Shown: piece after piece, positions 45,940 to 58,955 of the stretch
Layout: each line of letters begins with the position of its first letter
Numbering within the stretch: position 1 is the stretch's first letter
From: Omphiscola glabra
Lineage: Eukaryota; Mollusca; Gastropoda; Lymnaeidae
Reading direction: 5' to 3'
DNA length: 64,000 nucleotides
NCBI GenBank assembly: GCA_964017045.1
Contig: OZ024795.1
Span: 29,364,366 to 29,428,365, forward strand
Made by a program: the position numbers and the translations under genes
Notes under the pieces: generated by a model
Database searches by the model: none
Told to the model about the DNA's origin: nothing
Seen by the model: the letters and a program-made list of their open reading frames with translations, nothing else

Positions 45940-46725
45940 TGGCCTAATTGCTTCGCTATAGACATCTCAACATGTTCTTCTTCCATGGCCCTAATTGCTT
46001 CACTACAGACATTTCAACATGTTCTTCTTCCATGGCCCTAATTGCTTCACTACAGACATTTCAACATGTTCTTCTTCCATGGCCCTAATTGCTTTACTAC
46101 AGACATTTCAACATGTTCTTCTTCCATGGCCCTAATTGCTTTACTACAGACATTTCAACATGTTCTTCTTCCATGGCCCTAATTGCTTTACTACAGACAT
46201 TTCAACATGTTCTTCTTCCATGGCCCTAATTGCTTTACTACAGACATTTCAACATGTTCTTCTTCCATGGCCCTAATTGCTTTACTACAGACATTTCAAC
46301 ATGTTCTTCTTCCATTGCCCTAATTGCTTTACTACAGACATTTCAACATGTTCTACTTCCATGACCTAATTGCTTTACTACAGACATTTCAAAATGTTCT
46401 TCTTCCATGGCCCTAATTGCTTTACTACAGACATTTCAACGTGTTTTTCTTCCATGGCCCTAATTGCTTCACTATAGACATTTCAACATGTTCTTCTTCC
46501 ATGGCCCTAATTGCTTTACTACAGACATTTCAACATGTTCTTCTTCCATGGCCCTAATTGCTTTACTACAGACATTTCAACATGTTCTACTTCCATGGCC
46601 CTAATTGCTTTACTACAGACATCTTAGTATGTTCTCCATCCATGGCCTAATTGCTTCACTATAGCCATCTCAACTTGTTCTTCATCCATGGCCCTAATTG
46701 CTTCACTACAGACATCTCAACATGC
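45940..46725. repeat. 47-bp minisatellite, about 16 copies
   Basis: Unit CTTCTTCCATGGCCCTAATT plus GCTTTACTACAGACATTTCA and ACATGTT, copies spaced 47 bp (45984, 46031 and so on). It begins at the internal end of the retrotransposon fragment. The end copies differ most (ATCTCAACATG). Confidence 0.96.
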
Positions 46726-47269
46726 TTGGCTCTTACAGAAAAAAACAACTAAAAAACTTTGTTGATAATTACATAAACAATGCGTGTGGCATCCGATATT
46801 TTCACTCACAGTTTACATTTAGAAACCTAAAAAGAAAAACACATCGCGCAAAAGTTAACATTTTTGCCGGGATTTTCTCCTCCCTTCCAAACACAACTCT
46901 TGATAAATGGGTTTTAAAAATTAAACTTCCGGTCTCGCCGAGGTTTAGTTACAAGGTGAATCGATGGGATTGCCGATTTACTGCTGCCTCCAGCGGTGGT
47001 TCTAAAACTGTGGTCCGTGGTAGGGGCGGGGGTATGGGCATGGATTAAAATCACCGGAAGTTCATAATGAATTCGTTGTACGCGTAGGCTGTGGCGGTGC
47101 ATTATTAGTATACTTATAAATGTTTAATAAATAGTTAGCCAAAGGCGTGTGGACGGCGTTTGTCCAGACCCCCCCCCCCACCCCACCAACAAGTTGTCGA
47201 ATTCAATTGTCATTCTGAAAAAGAAAAACTACATCAAACCAGGTGGGAGAAGTGTCGGAGAAATCAAAT
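46726..47269. other. Gene-free spacer; degraded hAT-like end
   Basis: CAGCGGTGGTTCTAAAACTG near 46992 resembles a hAT left end of the CAGTGGTTCTCAAACTG type. No inverted partner was found. A C tract lies at 47170-47180. Confidence 0.35.
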
Positions 47270-47535
47270 TGCTGGTACAACACAATGTGTACATCGTCAT
47301 CATTCGAGTGATATACACCACAATGTGTACATCGTGGTCTATAGTGTCGGATACAACACAATGCGTACATCTTCATCATTAGAGTCTGATACAACACAAC
47401 GTGTACATCGTCTTCATTAGAGTGGTATGCAACACACTGTGTACATCGACATCCTTAGATTCGGATACAACACAATATGTACATTGTCGTTATAGAGTCA
47501 TATGCAACACAATGTGTACATGATCACCATTAAAG
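47270..47535. repeat. 38-bp minisatellite
   Basis: About seven copies of TACAACACAATGTGTACATC plus GTCATCATTAGAGTCGGA, diverged to the right. Confidence 0.93.
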
Positions 47536-47803
47536 TCATTTTGTTAAATTCGTACAACACAAAAACGACAATGTTTAGTATTTGCCTTCTAAGAACCTGG
47601 TGGGGTCTGGGGTTTCGAGACACGTGACACCCTCTTGTTTTTTTCAGGGAAATATTCGCAGATGATACAGCTAAATCTATATTTCAGAACATGTTTATCC
47701 ATCCTTAGCATTAACAATGCTGTTTGCCTCTACCAAGTCCTAAACTGTCATTAACTTATTTGAAAAAAACAACACAAAAAAACCCACTGCTGCAAGCAAG
47801 AAC

Positions 47804-47965
47804 CAATGGCGTAACAACGGCTTGGGATTGGGGCAGTTGCCAGGGGCGCCGGCCTGCGCCAGTTCAAGAGGGCGCCGCTAAATCTCTAATTTTTAAAATT
47901 TTCCATTTATCAAGGGCGCCAAAAATAAATTAGCCAAGGGCGTCAGAAACACATTTACGCCTCTG
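47804..47965. mobile_element. 162-bp hAT MITE with perfect 8-bp TSD (GGGCGCC-rich)
   Basis: Ends CAATGGCGTAAC and, inverted, CAGAGGCGTAAAT. GCAAGAAC flanks both sides (47796-47803, 47966-47973), a perfect 8-bp duplication. The interior GGGCAGTTGCCAGGGGCGCC and AGGGCGCC words are shared with 23136-23303, so these are two members of one family or of related families. Confidence 0.85.
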
Positions 47966-48264
47966 GCAAGAACTGCAGTTTCGTCCATTAAAGTCTCCGG
48001 TTTCAATAAATGATCAACTCTTTAAGTTTCTTTGAGCCCCAAGTGAAGGTCTCTGGAGGTCTGGTGGTCACATGAGGGAACTGCTGTGTACGTTTTCGGT
48101 AACCAGACCATCCGCTGTGTTTTCATAGCAAAGATTCTATTTATTTTTCATATTAGCACCTCACCACAGCACGTGCCCTCGCAGCAGTCCCGGCTCTACA
48201 ACTCGTGGAATTTTGGGTAGGAGCTGACGACGAGATGGAACTTCATATCGCATTTTGGGGAACG

Positions 48265-48585
48265 TTCTACTCCAAAGTACCACATATACTATTGGTGATT
48301 ATGCTACTACATAGTACCACATATAAATCTGTAGGTGAATCTGCTACTACATAGTAACACATATAAATATATTGGTGAATCTACTACTACATAGTACCAC
48401 ATATAAATATATTGGTGAATCTGCTACTACGTATTACCACATATAAAATATTTTGGTGAATCTGCTACTACATAGTATCACATTGAAATATGTTGGTGAA
48501 TCTGCTACTACATAGTACCACATATAAATCAATTGGTGATTCTGCTACTACATAGTACCCACCATATAAATCTATCGGTGATTGT
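48265..48585. repeat. 40-41-bp minisatellite
   Basis: About eight copies of CTGCTACTACATAGTACCAC plus ATATAAATCTATTGGTGAAT. Confidence 0.95.
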
Positions 48586-49499
48586 GCTAATCCGTAGCTT
48601 ACCAGAGTCGATATTGGCGACCTGGAGTTTGAAAAGTTATCGGCCTCTGCTCCCTTTCATTTCTGCTCATTCCAAAGACTAAAATATCAGCACTCAATGT
48701 TTTAGAGGCCATGTTGAAACATTCTACCTTCAGTTATTTCTTTAGATGTTTATCGCCTCCTCCCACTGTATTTGTGCAGGAGTTATCGTGTGATTTTAAC
48801 TGCCATCTCTGTACGCCATTCGGATGTTCCATATGCTCAATATGGCGCAGCCCGTATGTTTTTTACCCATGTGGTATGTTCCTGTTGTGTGTGTGTATGT
48901 GTGTGTGTGTGTTTGTGTTAGGTGCATAGGAGTTGTGACCAGGTTTCTCATCCCAGGTGATCTGTGCCGTTATGCCATTTATTTTCAAGTGCCGGTGAGT
49001 CTCAAATTGTAAGAAGCATTTAAAAGTAGGCATTCGCCATTTGTTTTCGGAATATCCAAAAATGGAAGCAACACAATTATTTTTTTAGGTATACATTTTG
49101 CTATCATTTTTTGGTTTGGATTTTTCTTTGTTGAGTTGGAAAACCGAATGACCATCTCACATCATGTAAACAGTTAAGGAACCCTTGATCTTTTTCAGTT
49201 TTACTTTTCTTCAAACCCCTGTGATATGGTACATGACCCATATTTGTTGTCAAGATCCGTTGGCCACGTCAGGAAAGAAAGTCTAACCCAAGTCTTACAC
49301 GTTTCTTTCATTGGAATAATCGGTTTTAGTCTAAAATGACAAACATTACCGATATTTTCTTTTCTTGTCAATCGACACATAATACCACATTTCAGATATG
49401 TTTCATCATTAATCGACGTGAAATACTATAATGAGATACCAACTTAGGTCTGTGGTCTGTGTATCAACTAATCTTTATTCTGCATTCTTTTTGTACCTC
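48586..49499. other. Gene-free stretch with (GT)n at 48884-48920
   Basis: A GT microsatellite and otherwise nothing recognised. Confidence 0.5.
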
Positions 49500-49750
49500 A
49501 CGTCACATGATCACTCACTCCAGTTCTCCAACCAATATTCACATCACATGACCACTCACTCCAGTTCTCCAACCAATATTCACGTCACATGACCACTCAC
49601 TCCAGTTCTCCAACCAATATTCACATCACATGACCACTCACTCCAGTTCTCCAACCAATATTCACATCACATGATCACCCACTCCAGTTCTCCAACCAAT
49701 ATTCACATCACATGATCACCCACTCCAGTTCTCCAACCAATATTCACACA
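49500..49750. repeat. 41-bp minisatellite, 6 copies
   Basis: CATCACATGACCACTCACTC plus CAGTTCTCCAACCAATATTCA; contains a CCAAT word in every unit. Copies are nearly identical (GACC/GATC, ACTC/ACCC). Confidence 0.96.
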
Positions 49751-50589
49751 GTTAAGTTTAAACATTCACGAAAAACAACTCGCCACGTCCAGTCATACAA
49801 CACGACAACAACGTAGGCCACTCGGTTTTTTACTCGTTGTGCGAGTTTAGCACCTCTGCTATAAGAATCCTAATTTATGTTTAGTACCTCCGATTTTGGA
49901 CCACTGGTTTGAACCATCGCAAGATGACTTGTATATCTTAAAATGATTGCTTAAAGTTTAAATGATTTCAAATAAACATGTTTGAGAATTTAGGCAGTTA
50001 GTGTTGTTGTAAACATATCACCAACATTTTTCACAGGCTGTTACTTATGATATCATCACACATGCACAGCTGTGCTTCTGTGGGCGATGCAAGTCAGAAC
50101 CGGAGTTGACGAGAAGTTGATCCCCAGCCGGGTTTGAAGACTGGAATTCGACTCCTGGACCAGAATAAAACTCATTGACTTCTGATCGACTCCACCCCTC
50201 GCCCCCCTTACCCCCCACAGCCCACGCCTCTGTTGTTATTATCCCCTATCCAGCGGCGTAACGTTTGTTTATGGTAGAATAGATACGCTGCATGTCTCAG
50301 TCGTGAGGGGGGGGGGGGGGGCTGTTTCTATACCCCTGGCCTCCACGGTGGTGACGTCAGCTCAAGGTATTGTTGAGGTAAACATATGGCGTTGCTCGTG
50401 CATCAGGGGTGCGCTAAGTACGACGTAACAACGCCAGGACGTAGTTTAGAAGTCTTTGTTTCTGGGTAACTTTCTTTTTTTTTACTCAATGGCATCGTCT
50501 CGGACGCTCTACTATCAATATAAACCTGACTCACACCTTAATGCGGCACACAAGTTGAACAGTTTTTGGCTTCTGTGATCTATAATTGG
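49751..50589. other. Gene-free stretch with transposon edge and G tract
   Basis: CAGCGGCGTAACGTTTG at 50253 resembles a DNA-transposon end; a G tract sits at 50308-50321. Nothing else recognised. Confidence 0.4.
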
Positions 50590-51165
50590 GAACAGAACAA
50601 TCAGAGACATGGCGGAGACGTGGAACAGAACAATCAGAGACCTGGCGGAGACGTGGAACAGGACAATCAGAGACAAGGCGGAGACGTGGAACAGAACAAT
50701 CAGAGACCTGGCGGAGACGTGGAACAGAACAACCAGAGACATGGCGGAGACGTGGAACAGAACAATCAGAGACATGGCGGAGACGTGGAACAGAACAATC
50801 AGAGACATGGCGGAGACGTGGAACAGAACAATCAGAGACCTGATGGAGACTTGGAACATAACAATCAGAGACCTGGCTTTGGAACAGAACAATCAGAGAC
50901 ATGGTGGAGACTTGGAACATAACAATCAGAGTCCTTACGAAGACATGGAACAGAACAACCATAGATCTGACGGAGGCGTGGAACGGAACAACCAGAGACC
51001 TGATGGAGATGTGGAACAGAACAACCAGAGACCTGACGGACACCTGGAACAGAACAACCAGAGACCTGACGGAGACGTGGCACAGAACAACAAGAGACCT
51101 GACGGAGACGTGGAACAGAACAACCAGAGACCTGCCGGAGACGTGGAAAAGAACAACTAGAGACC
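50590..51165. repeat. 33-bp minisatellite, about 17 copies
   Basis: Unit CAGAGACATGGCGGAGACGT plus GGAACAGAACAAT. The right half is diverged (CCTGACGGAG). Because 33 is a multiple of three, frames of over 100-230 codons exist on both strands; artefacts. Confidence 0.96.
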
Positions 51166-51934
51166 TGGCGGAGGTGGTCACAAAGGACGAGGGCAGGCTG
51201 TGTCGTGCTGAGAGAAGACAATGCATAAACGACGAGCTGTAATGAAAGAAGCCGGGACGGTGGTATCTTCAAAATCTTCCTGCCGTCGGTGCACTGGTTG
51301 ATACCTGTATGGATGAGCACCACAAGTGTAGGGAGTTAGGTGGACGTTCTCGTTAGTACCGTCTGGAACTCCCGGGAAACTTCTTATTTAAAAAAAAAAT
51401 CGTAGTTTTTAAGACTTGGATAATATACGATACTAATAGTATTAATATGATAAGACTTTTTTGAAAGTCATTATGTCTCAAGCTCGTTACAGTAATGGCG
51501 TTGACTTCAAGATCCATGCATTTGTAGAGTCTATGGATGCATTTTATTAGCCAGAGCCATACATTTTGAAGACAGTCGGTAGAGGAGTATTATGAGGCCG
51601 GTCATACGTTGTCGTCATAGTAAGAAGGTGATTTTCATCCCTTTGTAATACATAGTAAGTAATGCTAAATTCAGGTGGGCGATTTACGTACTTGAACATG
51701 CTCGTTCCTGTCTCTAGCGCTACAAGATGACACATTAACACGTTTAATCTCACATCGGCTTTTGATATATTACATAGTTAGCGGTTGCTTGGGTGCGTGT
51801 GTGCATGCAGATATATTCCCTTTATCCAGACGTGTGTATTAAATAAATTTCCTAATTTTCATCACAATTATGACCTGATTTTTGTACATACTTCTTGGAG
51901 CTCACGTGCAATGAGATATGTCACTTCTTTGATG
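51166..51934. other. Gene-free spacer
   Basis: Nothing recognised. Confidence 0.5.
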
Positions 51935-52940
51935 ACCTACAGAACGTTTGATAACCCACATAACGTTTGATGACCCACATAACGTTTGATGACCTACTTA
52001 ACGTTTGATGGCCCACAGAACGTTTGATAACCCACATAACGTTTGATGACCCACATAACGTTTGATGACCTACTTAACGTTTGATGGCCCACAGAACGTT
52101 TGATAACCCACATAACGTTTGATGACCCACATAACGTTTGATGACCTACTTAACGTTTGATGGCCCACAGAACGTTTGATAACCCACATAACGTTTGATG
52201 ACCCACATAACGTTTGATGACCTACTTAACGTTTGATGGCCCACAGAACGTTTGATAACCCACATAACGTTTGATGACCCACATAACGTTTGATGACCTA
52301 CTTAACGTTTGATGGCCCACAGAACGTTTGATAACCCACAGAACGTTTGATGACCCACATAACGTTTGATGACCTACTTAACGTTTGATGGCCCACAGAA
52401 CGTTTGATAACCCACAGAAAGTTTGATGACTTACATAACGTTTGATGACATACTTAACGTTTGATGGCCCACAGAACGTTTGATAACCCACAGAACGTTT
52501 GATGACCCACATAACGTTTGATGACATACTTAACGTTTGATGGCCCACAGAACGTTTGATAACCCACAGAACGTTTGATGACCCACATAACGTTTGATGA
52601 CATACTTAACGTTTGATGGCCCACAGAACGTTTGATAACCCACAGAACGTTTGATGACCCACATAACGTTTGATGACCTACTTAACGTTTGATGGCCCAC
52701 ATAACGTTTGATAACCCACATAACGTTTGATGACCCACATAACGTTTGATGACCTACTTAACGTTTGATGGCCCACCGAACGTTTGATAACCCACAGAAC
52801 GTTTGATGACCCACATAACGTTTGATGACCTACTTAACGTTTGATGGCCCACAGAACGTTTGATAACCCACATAACGTTTGATGACCCACATAACGTTTG
52901 ATGACCTACTTAACGTTTGATGGCCCACACAACATTTGAT
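51935..52940. repeat. 19-bp satellite-like array with strict 76-bp four-unit higher-order repeat
   Basis: About 52 copies of 19 bp. Four variants recur in fixed order: ATAACCCACATAACGTTTG, ATGACCCACATAACGTTTG, ATGACCTACTTAACGTTTG, ATGGCCCACAGAACGTTTG. They give a 76-bp unit repeated about 13 times. Copies in the middle share extra changes (CATACTTAACG, CCCACAGAACG), which marks a sub-block. Confidence 0.96.
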
Positions 52941-55299
52941 GAGCTTTAATATAATGTTCTTTCCTCCAAAGGTTATAATTGTTTAACACAACTTCACTAT
53001 GACAGTGTTTGACATACTACCACGAATTAGTCCTGGATATGGATATCGGCGCACGCGTAAACATAGATACATTTAGATGAACGTATTTTCTCGTTCACAG
53101 ATGTTGCTCTGTTCTGCAATGTAAGAATTATTCCCCCTAAACAAAACTTCAAACGTGTGATGAATGCCTTGTAATGTTTTTGTTTTTTTATACCTCCTGT
53201 AACACAACGAGTTAACGGTACTCAGTCACATGACTGCATTATTTATTCCTATGCACGGTAGCGTAGTGATTTAATCATAGGATGAGAATAAGGGGGACTG
53301 GTTTTTGTGGCGAAGGAGGATATCATGATTTTACGGAGAGTAAGGCTGGACGCCATTGAGGGTGCACGTTTTGTGGTCAGAGAGAGAGAGGGAATCCATA
53401 TTTCAATGTGATGTGAATTCATGGATAGAATTATATTAAAGTGTGTAAGGTTTCTTATGTTATATTGTAACTACATCTGTTACATGGATTCAACTAATTC
53501 AAGAATTATATTTGTATCAATTATGTGAATAAAGAACTGTGTGATATATCGGACCTATTCAGTTCTTGAGATGAGTGAATAAAATTAAGGATGACAGAGG
53601 TAACAGAAAGAAAGGACCATAGGCAAACATGAAGTATTATATAACATACTGAATACACAATGACATTCAGTAATGTTACACCTCCCATTATATGATCCCT
53701 CATTCCAGTTCTCAACCACATTCGTCAGTCGTACATACCATCACCGTGTGTTTGGTGCGCACCATCCAATTTAACAGTGCCACAAATCCAATGATGAATC
53801 TCCTCCTAGGACAACCGCGTTTTAATTAAGTTTAATAATTCGTGTCTTCCAAATACTGGATTTTGTTTCCGTTGCTCCAAATTCCTCCAGAGTGAAAGAC
53901 GGAGCTGTTTGGATGAAAGTTGGTTTATTTATCCACATCCGAGTGTCACCCTGGCCTAAGATTTGCCTTCAGTGATGAAGTATGGCGGAAAAAATTAATC
54001 CATCAAAATGTCGAGCTCCGTACTGACCTGTCCCAATTCTTGTTATATACACACGGGGGTGAGGGAAGGTGTTTCACGGGGCTCTGGGTAACTCATTTCT
54101 GATGTTTTGGTGTAAAATGGAATATTTTTTTATCTTAAAACAATCCCATATCACGTGGTTTTTTTTAAAGTCTGTACATTGTTTGGCTAATATTTGTACT
54201 AAAAGCCTTGAATTAAGCCTTCATTAAGCCTATTACTTGGCACTGTCTATATACTTCCCCTCCTTATGATAAAAGTCCATTCGCTCACATTACTGGCTCT
54301 ACTACCCGGCTGGACGCTTTTGTTAATGGACACACCATTCAATTTATGAAACCGTACACATTTAATGTCACCCGGCTGGACGCTTTTGTTAATGGACACA
54401 CCATTCAATTTATAAAACCATACACATTTAATGTCACTCTGTATTTAAACAACGAAAAGATAGGAAGAATAAAACCCAGGCCAGTCAACGCGTGTCTTCT
54501 TGACACCGTTTTTCCGATCCCGATTCCAAGAATATTATGGACGCGCGTTTCTGTTCACGACTGTCGGCATTGCGCCTGAAGGACGATTGTCGGTGCTACT
54601 ACTACAAGCCCGGTGCACGTGCTCCCAGCTCACGCATGCGCACACCAACCTTCACGGGATTCGGAATCCCAGTAACTCGAGAGGTGGACTCGTATGTATT
54701 TGTTTTATCTGCCCTCGTTAGTCTCGCGAGGGATACCGGGCCGGGGTGCTGGAATACTCGCCACCCTGGGGGTCATCAATGAGTTTCGGCGATAAAATAT
54801 TAAACGATCACGAGGGACTGGTTGGTAACACTTACAGCTCGCTACCCCCCCCCCCCTTTTTTTTTGTTTTGCACCCAGCGTTTAAGTTTTATGATTTGAA
54901 TAATATCGGAACTCGCGCCACCTATAAAACCCCGTTCAACAACTATCCGTTTTTAATTTAAAAATAAAAAAAGAGTTTGGGTTTTATTTAGAAATTATTT
55001 TTCGTGACGTGTAAATACAGTTATATTTAGTTTTCTTACTAGCAGTGGCATTCTAATGTTGCAATTCCAGAGTTATGGAGATTGACATTTTACAACAACC
55101 ACAAACTCTCACTTCGGTTGTTAAATAAAATGTTTTAAAAAAATCCCTTAACTCTTTTACTTATAGCAACTACACCGCCTTACTTCCCACCAAGGCATTA
55201 TGCAACACCCATCACTTAGTGATACCAAGTCTTTCAAGTAAAGGTATACGGAAATCATTATACAGTATATACAGGTAAATGTGATTTTGAACATCGCTA
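52941..55299. other. Gene-free stretch with a 66-bp duplication
   Basis: 54304-54435: two copies of a 66-bp unit (ACCCGGCTGGACGCTTTTGT ... CACATTTAATGTCAC). A C/T tract lies at 54845-54865. The open frames at 54346-54961 lack homology. Confidence 0.5.
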
Positions 55300-56137
55300 T
55301 CTCGTACCTAGGTGAGCACCACTCGTACATAGGTGAGCACCACTAGTACCTAGGTGAGCACCACTCGTACCTAGGTGAGCCCCACTCGTACCTAGGTGAG
55401 CACTTCTCGTACCTAGGTGAGCACCCGTCGTACCTATGTGAGCACCACTCGTACCAAGGTGAGCACCCGTCGTACCTAGGTGAGCACCCCTCTTACCTAG
55501 GTGAGCACCCCTCTTACCTAGGTGAGCACCACTCGTACCTAGGTGAGCACCACTCGCACATAGGTGAGCACCACTCGTACCTAGGTGAGCACCCCTCTTA
55601 CCTAGGTGAGCACCCCTCGTACCTAGGTGAGCACCCCTCGTGCCTAGGTGAGCCCTCCTCGTACCTAGGTGAGCACCCGTCGTACCTAGTTGAGCATCCC
55701 TCGTACCTAGATGAGCACCACTCGTACCTAGGTGAGCACTCCTCGTACCAAGGTGAGCACCCGTCGTACCTAGGTGAGCACCCATCGTACCTAGGTGAGC
55801 ACCTCTAGTACCTAGGTGAGCACCCCTCGTACCTAGGTGAGCACTCCTCATACCTAGGTGAGCACTCCTCGTACCTAAGTGAGCACCCATCATACCTAGG
55901 TGAGCACTCCTCATACCTAGGTGAGCACCCCTCGTACCTAGGAGAGCACCCCTCATACCTAGGTGAGCACCCGTCGTACCTAGGTGAGCACCCGTCGTAC
56001 CTAGGTGAGCACCCCTCGTACCTAGGTGAGCACCTCTCGTACCTAGGTGAGCACCCCTCGTACCTAGGTGAGCACCCCTTGTACCTAGGTGAGCACCCCT
56101 CGTACCTAGGTGAGCACCCCGCGTACCTAGATGACCA
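55300..56137. repeat. 21-bp minisatellite (TACCTAGGTGAGCACCCCTCG), about 40 copies
   Basis: Unit TACCTAGGTGAGCACCCCTC plus G, with single-base variants. Most units contain the palindrome CCTAGG and the splice-donor-like AG|GTGAG on plus. The period keeps minus-strand frames open for over 200 codons; artefacts. Confidence 0.97.
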
Positions 56138-57054
56138 CGTCTCGTCTCTTATGTTTAAACACATCCATAAATGTCCACCCTTATTCCTTCCCATCTCTTT
56201 TTTTCTTATCTTACCCAGTGAAGACTCCAGTTTTGTACCCCCCCCCTTCCCCTCCGCGAGTAGTTTGTGCGTGCAGGAGTGACGCTTGGGCGTATAGAGG
56301 AAAAAGGACCCTTTACATCTTGCACATATACATTTTCTTTGTTAAATATTATATCACGTCATCGAAGTTTGCAAATGAGATAAGTATAAAAACCAAGCGG
56401 TTTGAACCATGGTAACCGTTATTGGTTAATATGACACTTTTTGTTTTGTTTTGTGGTTGCACCCTCATTTTTTTTCCTTCTCAATCCGCGGCTGCAAGGT
56501 AGTGTGTACAATTTACGACACTCACAACCCTTACAGAAAGAATCTATTTAAAGGTATCGCAGTGGGGTTTCATAGCGGGGTTCTATTTTACGGTGCACTG
56601 ACTGGTCTAATGAAAGCTTCATGGCGTGCGCACCGCAACAAACCTGCCACGTGCGTAAATATTTGCCGAGCATATTAAGCACAACGTTTAGAAGCGTACA
56701 CTCTTGGTTGGTTTTGTTGAAAGTATCCACTTTCGCGTGGAAACTTATCCATTCAACTTCATGGAAACTGAACAGGACACAGATTTGTAAGTGTGTATGT
56801 CGGGGTGGGGGGTGGAAATAAAAAAAAAGGGGGGGGGGTGACCTCACGTTTAAACAGAAAGAGTTTAAACGACTTGCAGAATGCTGAAAGGGAATTATCG
56901 CTCTGCTGAATCTAATTTTATTTTCAATAACAGGTTATAGCGTAAAACAATTAATGTAAACTTAAACAGAAGGCTTATCGTATATTTATTTTATAAATAT
57001 AATTAATATTTAACTAGAAATTATTTCTAAAGGAAACCGTTTTAAGAACTACAT
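56138..57054. other. Gene-free spacer
   Basis: C tract near 56239 and G tracts near 56800-56838. The frames at 56451-56847 have no recognised domain. Confidence 0.45.
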
Positions 57055-57300
57055 ATATCATTACATTCAACCACTTTCTATCATTACATTCAACCACTTT
57101 ATATCATTACATTCAACCACTTTCTATCATTAGATTCAACGGCTTTCTATCATAACATTCAACGGCTTTCTATCATAACATTCAACCACTTTATATCATT
57201 AAATTCAACCACTTTCTATCATTTCACTTAACTACTCTCAACCATTACATTCAAACACTTTCTATCATTACTTTCAACCACTTTCTTCCATTATATTCGG
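57055..57300. repeat. ~22-bp degenerate minisatellite (CATTCAACCACTTTCTATCA)
   Basis: About 11 copies of TTACATTCAACCACTTTCTA plus TCA, with ACGGC and ACTTTA variants. Confidence 0.92.
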
Positions 57301-58321
57301 TACATTGGAATATACATTTTCTTTCTCAAAGTGCGTTCATCTATGGATCTATTTAAATAAAAATCCTTATCACTATATCCCCCCCCCCCCCCAACAAGCT
57401 TTCTGTCGATATCTTATTTAATATTTCAAATGCTTAAGTTGTATACACGATTGGTTGGCCAGGCCTCAACCAGACCATTAAAACTCCCCCACTTCCTGTA
57501 GATCGTATCTGTAGCTGTTAAACAGGCCAACAATCTGGTACACCTCAGCAATATATAAGATAGGACACATTATCAGCAGTAAACATTTCTCAGGATTCGA
57601 GTAAAAACAAACAAGGTCTGAGATAGACAAAGAGGATGGGGGACTTTGAGACTGACACAACTGTCTGTTTTATAAAACGGCCAGACAGCGTTATGTTGCT
57701 GCTTTCTTTCTTTCTATTAAACAAAAAACTCGTGTTGCGTCTTCTAGAAATACATTCCTAAAATATCTTAATGCACGATCTCAGCACTTGAAGATTCTAA
57801 AACCGCTCCTAACACTGACTAAATAGGCCCCTATTTATATGTCATACAGCAAAGGCGTCGCTGGGGTTGGTGTCACCCGGTGGCGGTAAACTAACGCTGC
57901 CCCCCCCCCCTCCCCATTTTCCCGTTATAATATGGAATTTGAATGCATAAAATAAAGTTATAAAATGAAAGCAGCTCACAGACCCAGTGTCACATTTTGT
58001 TCTGACCACCGCTTAAGATTCTTATACTCTAGAGCAGTGTTTCCCGAACGTTGGAGTTTAGCGGACCGATGGATAGGGTTCTCAAATGCATCACAGGCCG
58101 GTGCCGGATTTATTCATTACTGTATCTTTTTATTTGACAAATATGTCTCGAATATTTTTAATCAGTCTTTTAAAGCTAGACTTTGACAGTTTTTTTTTGG
58201 TTTTTTAAAATCTTTATTTAACATTGATTCAATTTCTTGTCTCATGTTGCGTGGACCTTCAGCTTTGAATGCAAGGGTTACAAGACCGAAAAGGTACAGG
58301 GGACCTTCAAAAGGATGGCTC
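57301..58321. other. Gene-free stretch with transposon edges
   Basis: 57849-57935: AAAGGCGTCGCTGGGGTTGG and TGTCACCCGGTGGCGGTAA, a DNA-transposon-type segment with a C tract. 58034-58110: CAGTGTTTCCCGAACGTTGG and GCGGACCGATGGATAG, resembling a hAT left end. No inverted partners were found for either. A long C tract lies near 57380. Confidence 0.45.
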
Positions 58322-58955
58322 TGTCTAATGGCAACCTGTCCTTCAGGTACTGGGTACTGGTTGCAACCTGTTCTATAGGTACTCAGTACTGGTTGCAACC
58401 TGTTCTCCAGGCACTCGGTACTGGTGGCAAGATGTCCTTGTGGCACCCGATACTGTTTGCAACCTGTCCTTGTGGCACCCGGTACTGTTTGCAACCTGTC
58501 TTTGAGGTACTCGGTACTGGTGGCAACCTGTCCTTTAGGCAATCGGTACTGGTGGCAACCTGTCCATGAGGTACTCGGTACTGGTGGCAAGCTGTCCTTG
58601 AGGCACTCGGTACTGGTGGCAACCTGTCCATGAGGTACTCGGTACTGGTGGCAACCTGTCCTTGAGGCACTTGGTACTGGTGACAACCTCTCTTCGAGGC
58701 ACTCGGTACTGGTGCAACCTGTCCTTGAGGCACTTGGTACTGGTGGCAACCTGTCCTCGAGGCACTTGGTACTGGTGGCAACCTGTCCTTGAGGCACTTG
58801 GTACTGTTGGCAACCTGTCCTCTTAGGCACTCGGTACTGGTGGCAACCTGTCCTCGAGGCACTTGGTACTGGTGACAACCTGTCCTTGAGGCACTTGGTA
58901 CTGTTGGCAACCTGTCCTCTTAGGCACTCGGTACTGGTGGCAACCTGTCCTCAAG
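58322..58955. repeat. 32-bp minisatellite, about 20 copies
   Basis: CAACCTGTCCTTGAGGCACT plus CGGTACTGGTGG, copies spaced 32 bp. Since 32 is not a multiple of three, the minus-strand open frame of up to 238 codons cycles through all three frames every 96 bp and still has no stop. It is periodicity, not a gene. Confidence 0.96.

Noticed and set aside
50531..51323. Several long open frames over the 33-bp array, up to 231 codons
   Set aside because: The period is a multiple of three and frames overlap on both strands, so stops are excluded by periodicity, not selection.
55297..56194. 219-codon minus-strand frame (GAHLGTR heptad)
   Set aside because: Read-out of the 21-bp repeat; a second minus frame is open too.
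58162..58910. 238-codon minus-strand frame with VATSTECL/LPPVPSAS/TGCHQYRV blocks
   Set aside because: The 32-bp unit read in three successive frames gives a 32-residue pseudo-repeat; no independent coding evidence.
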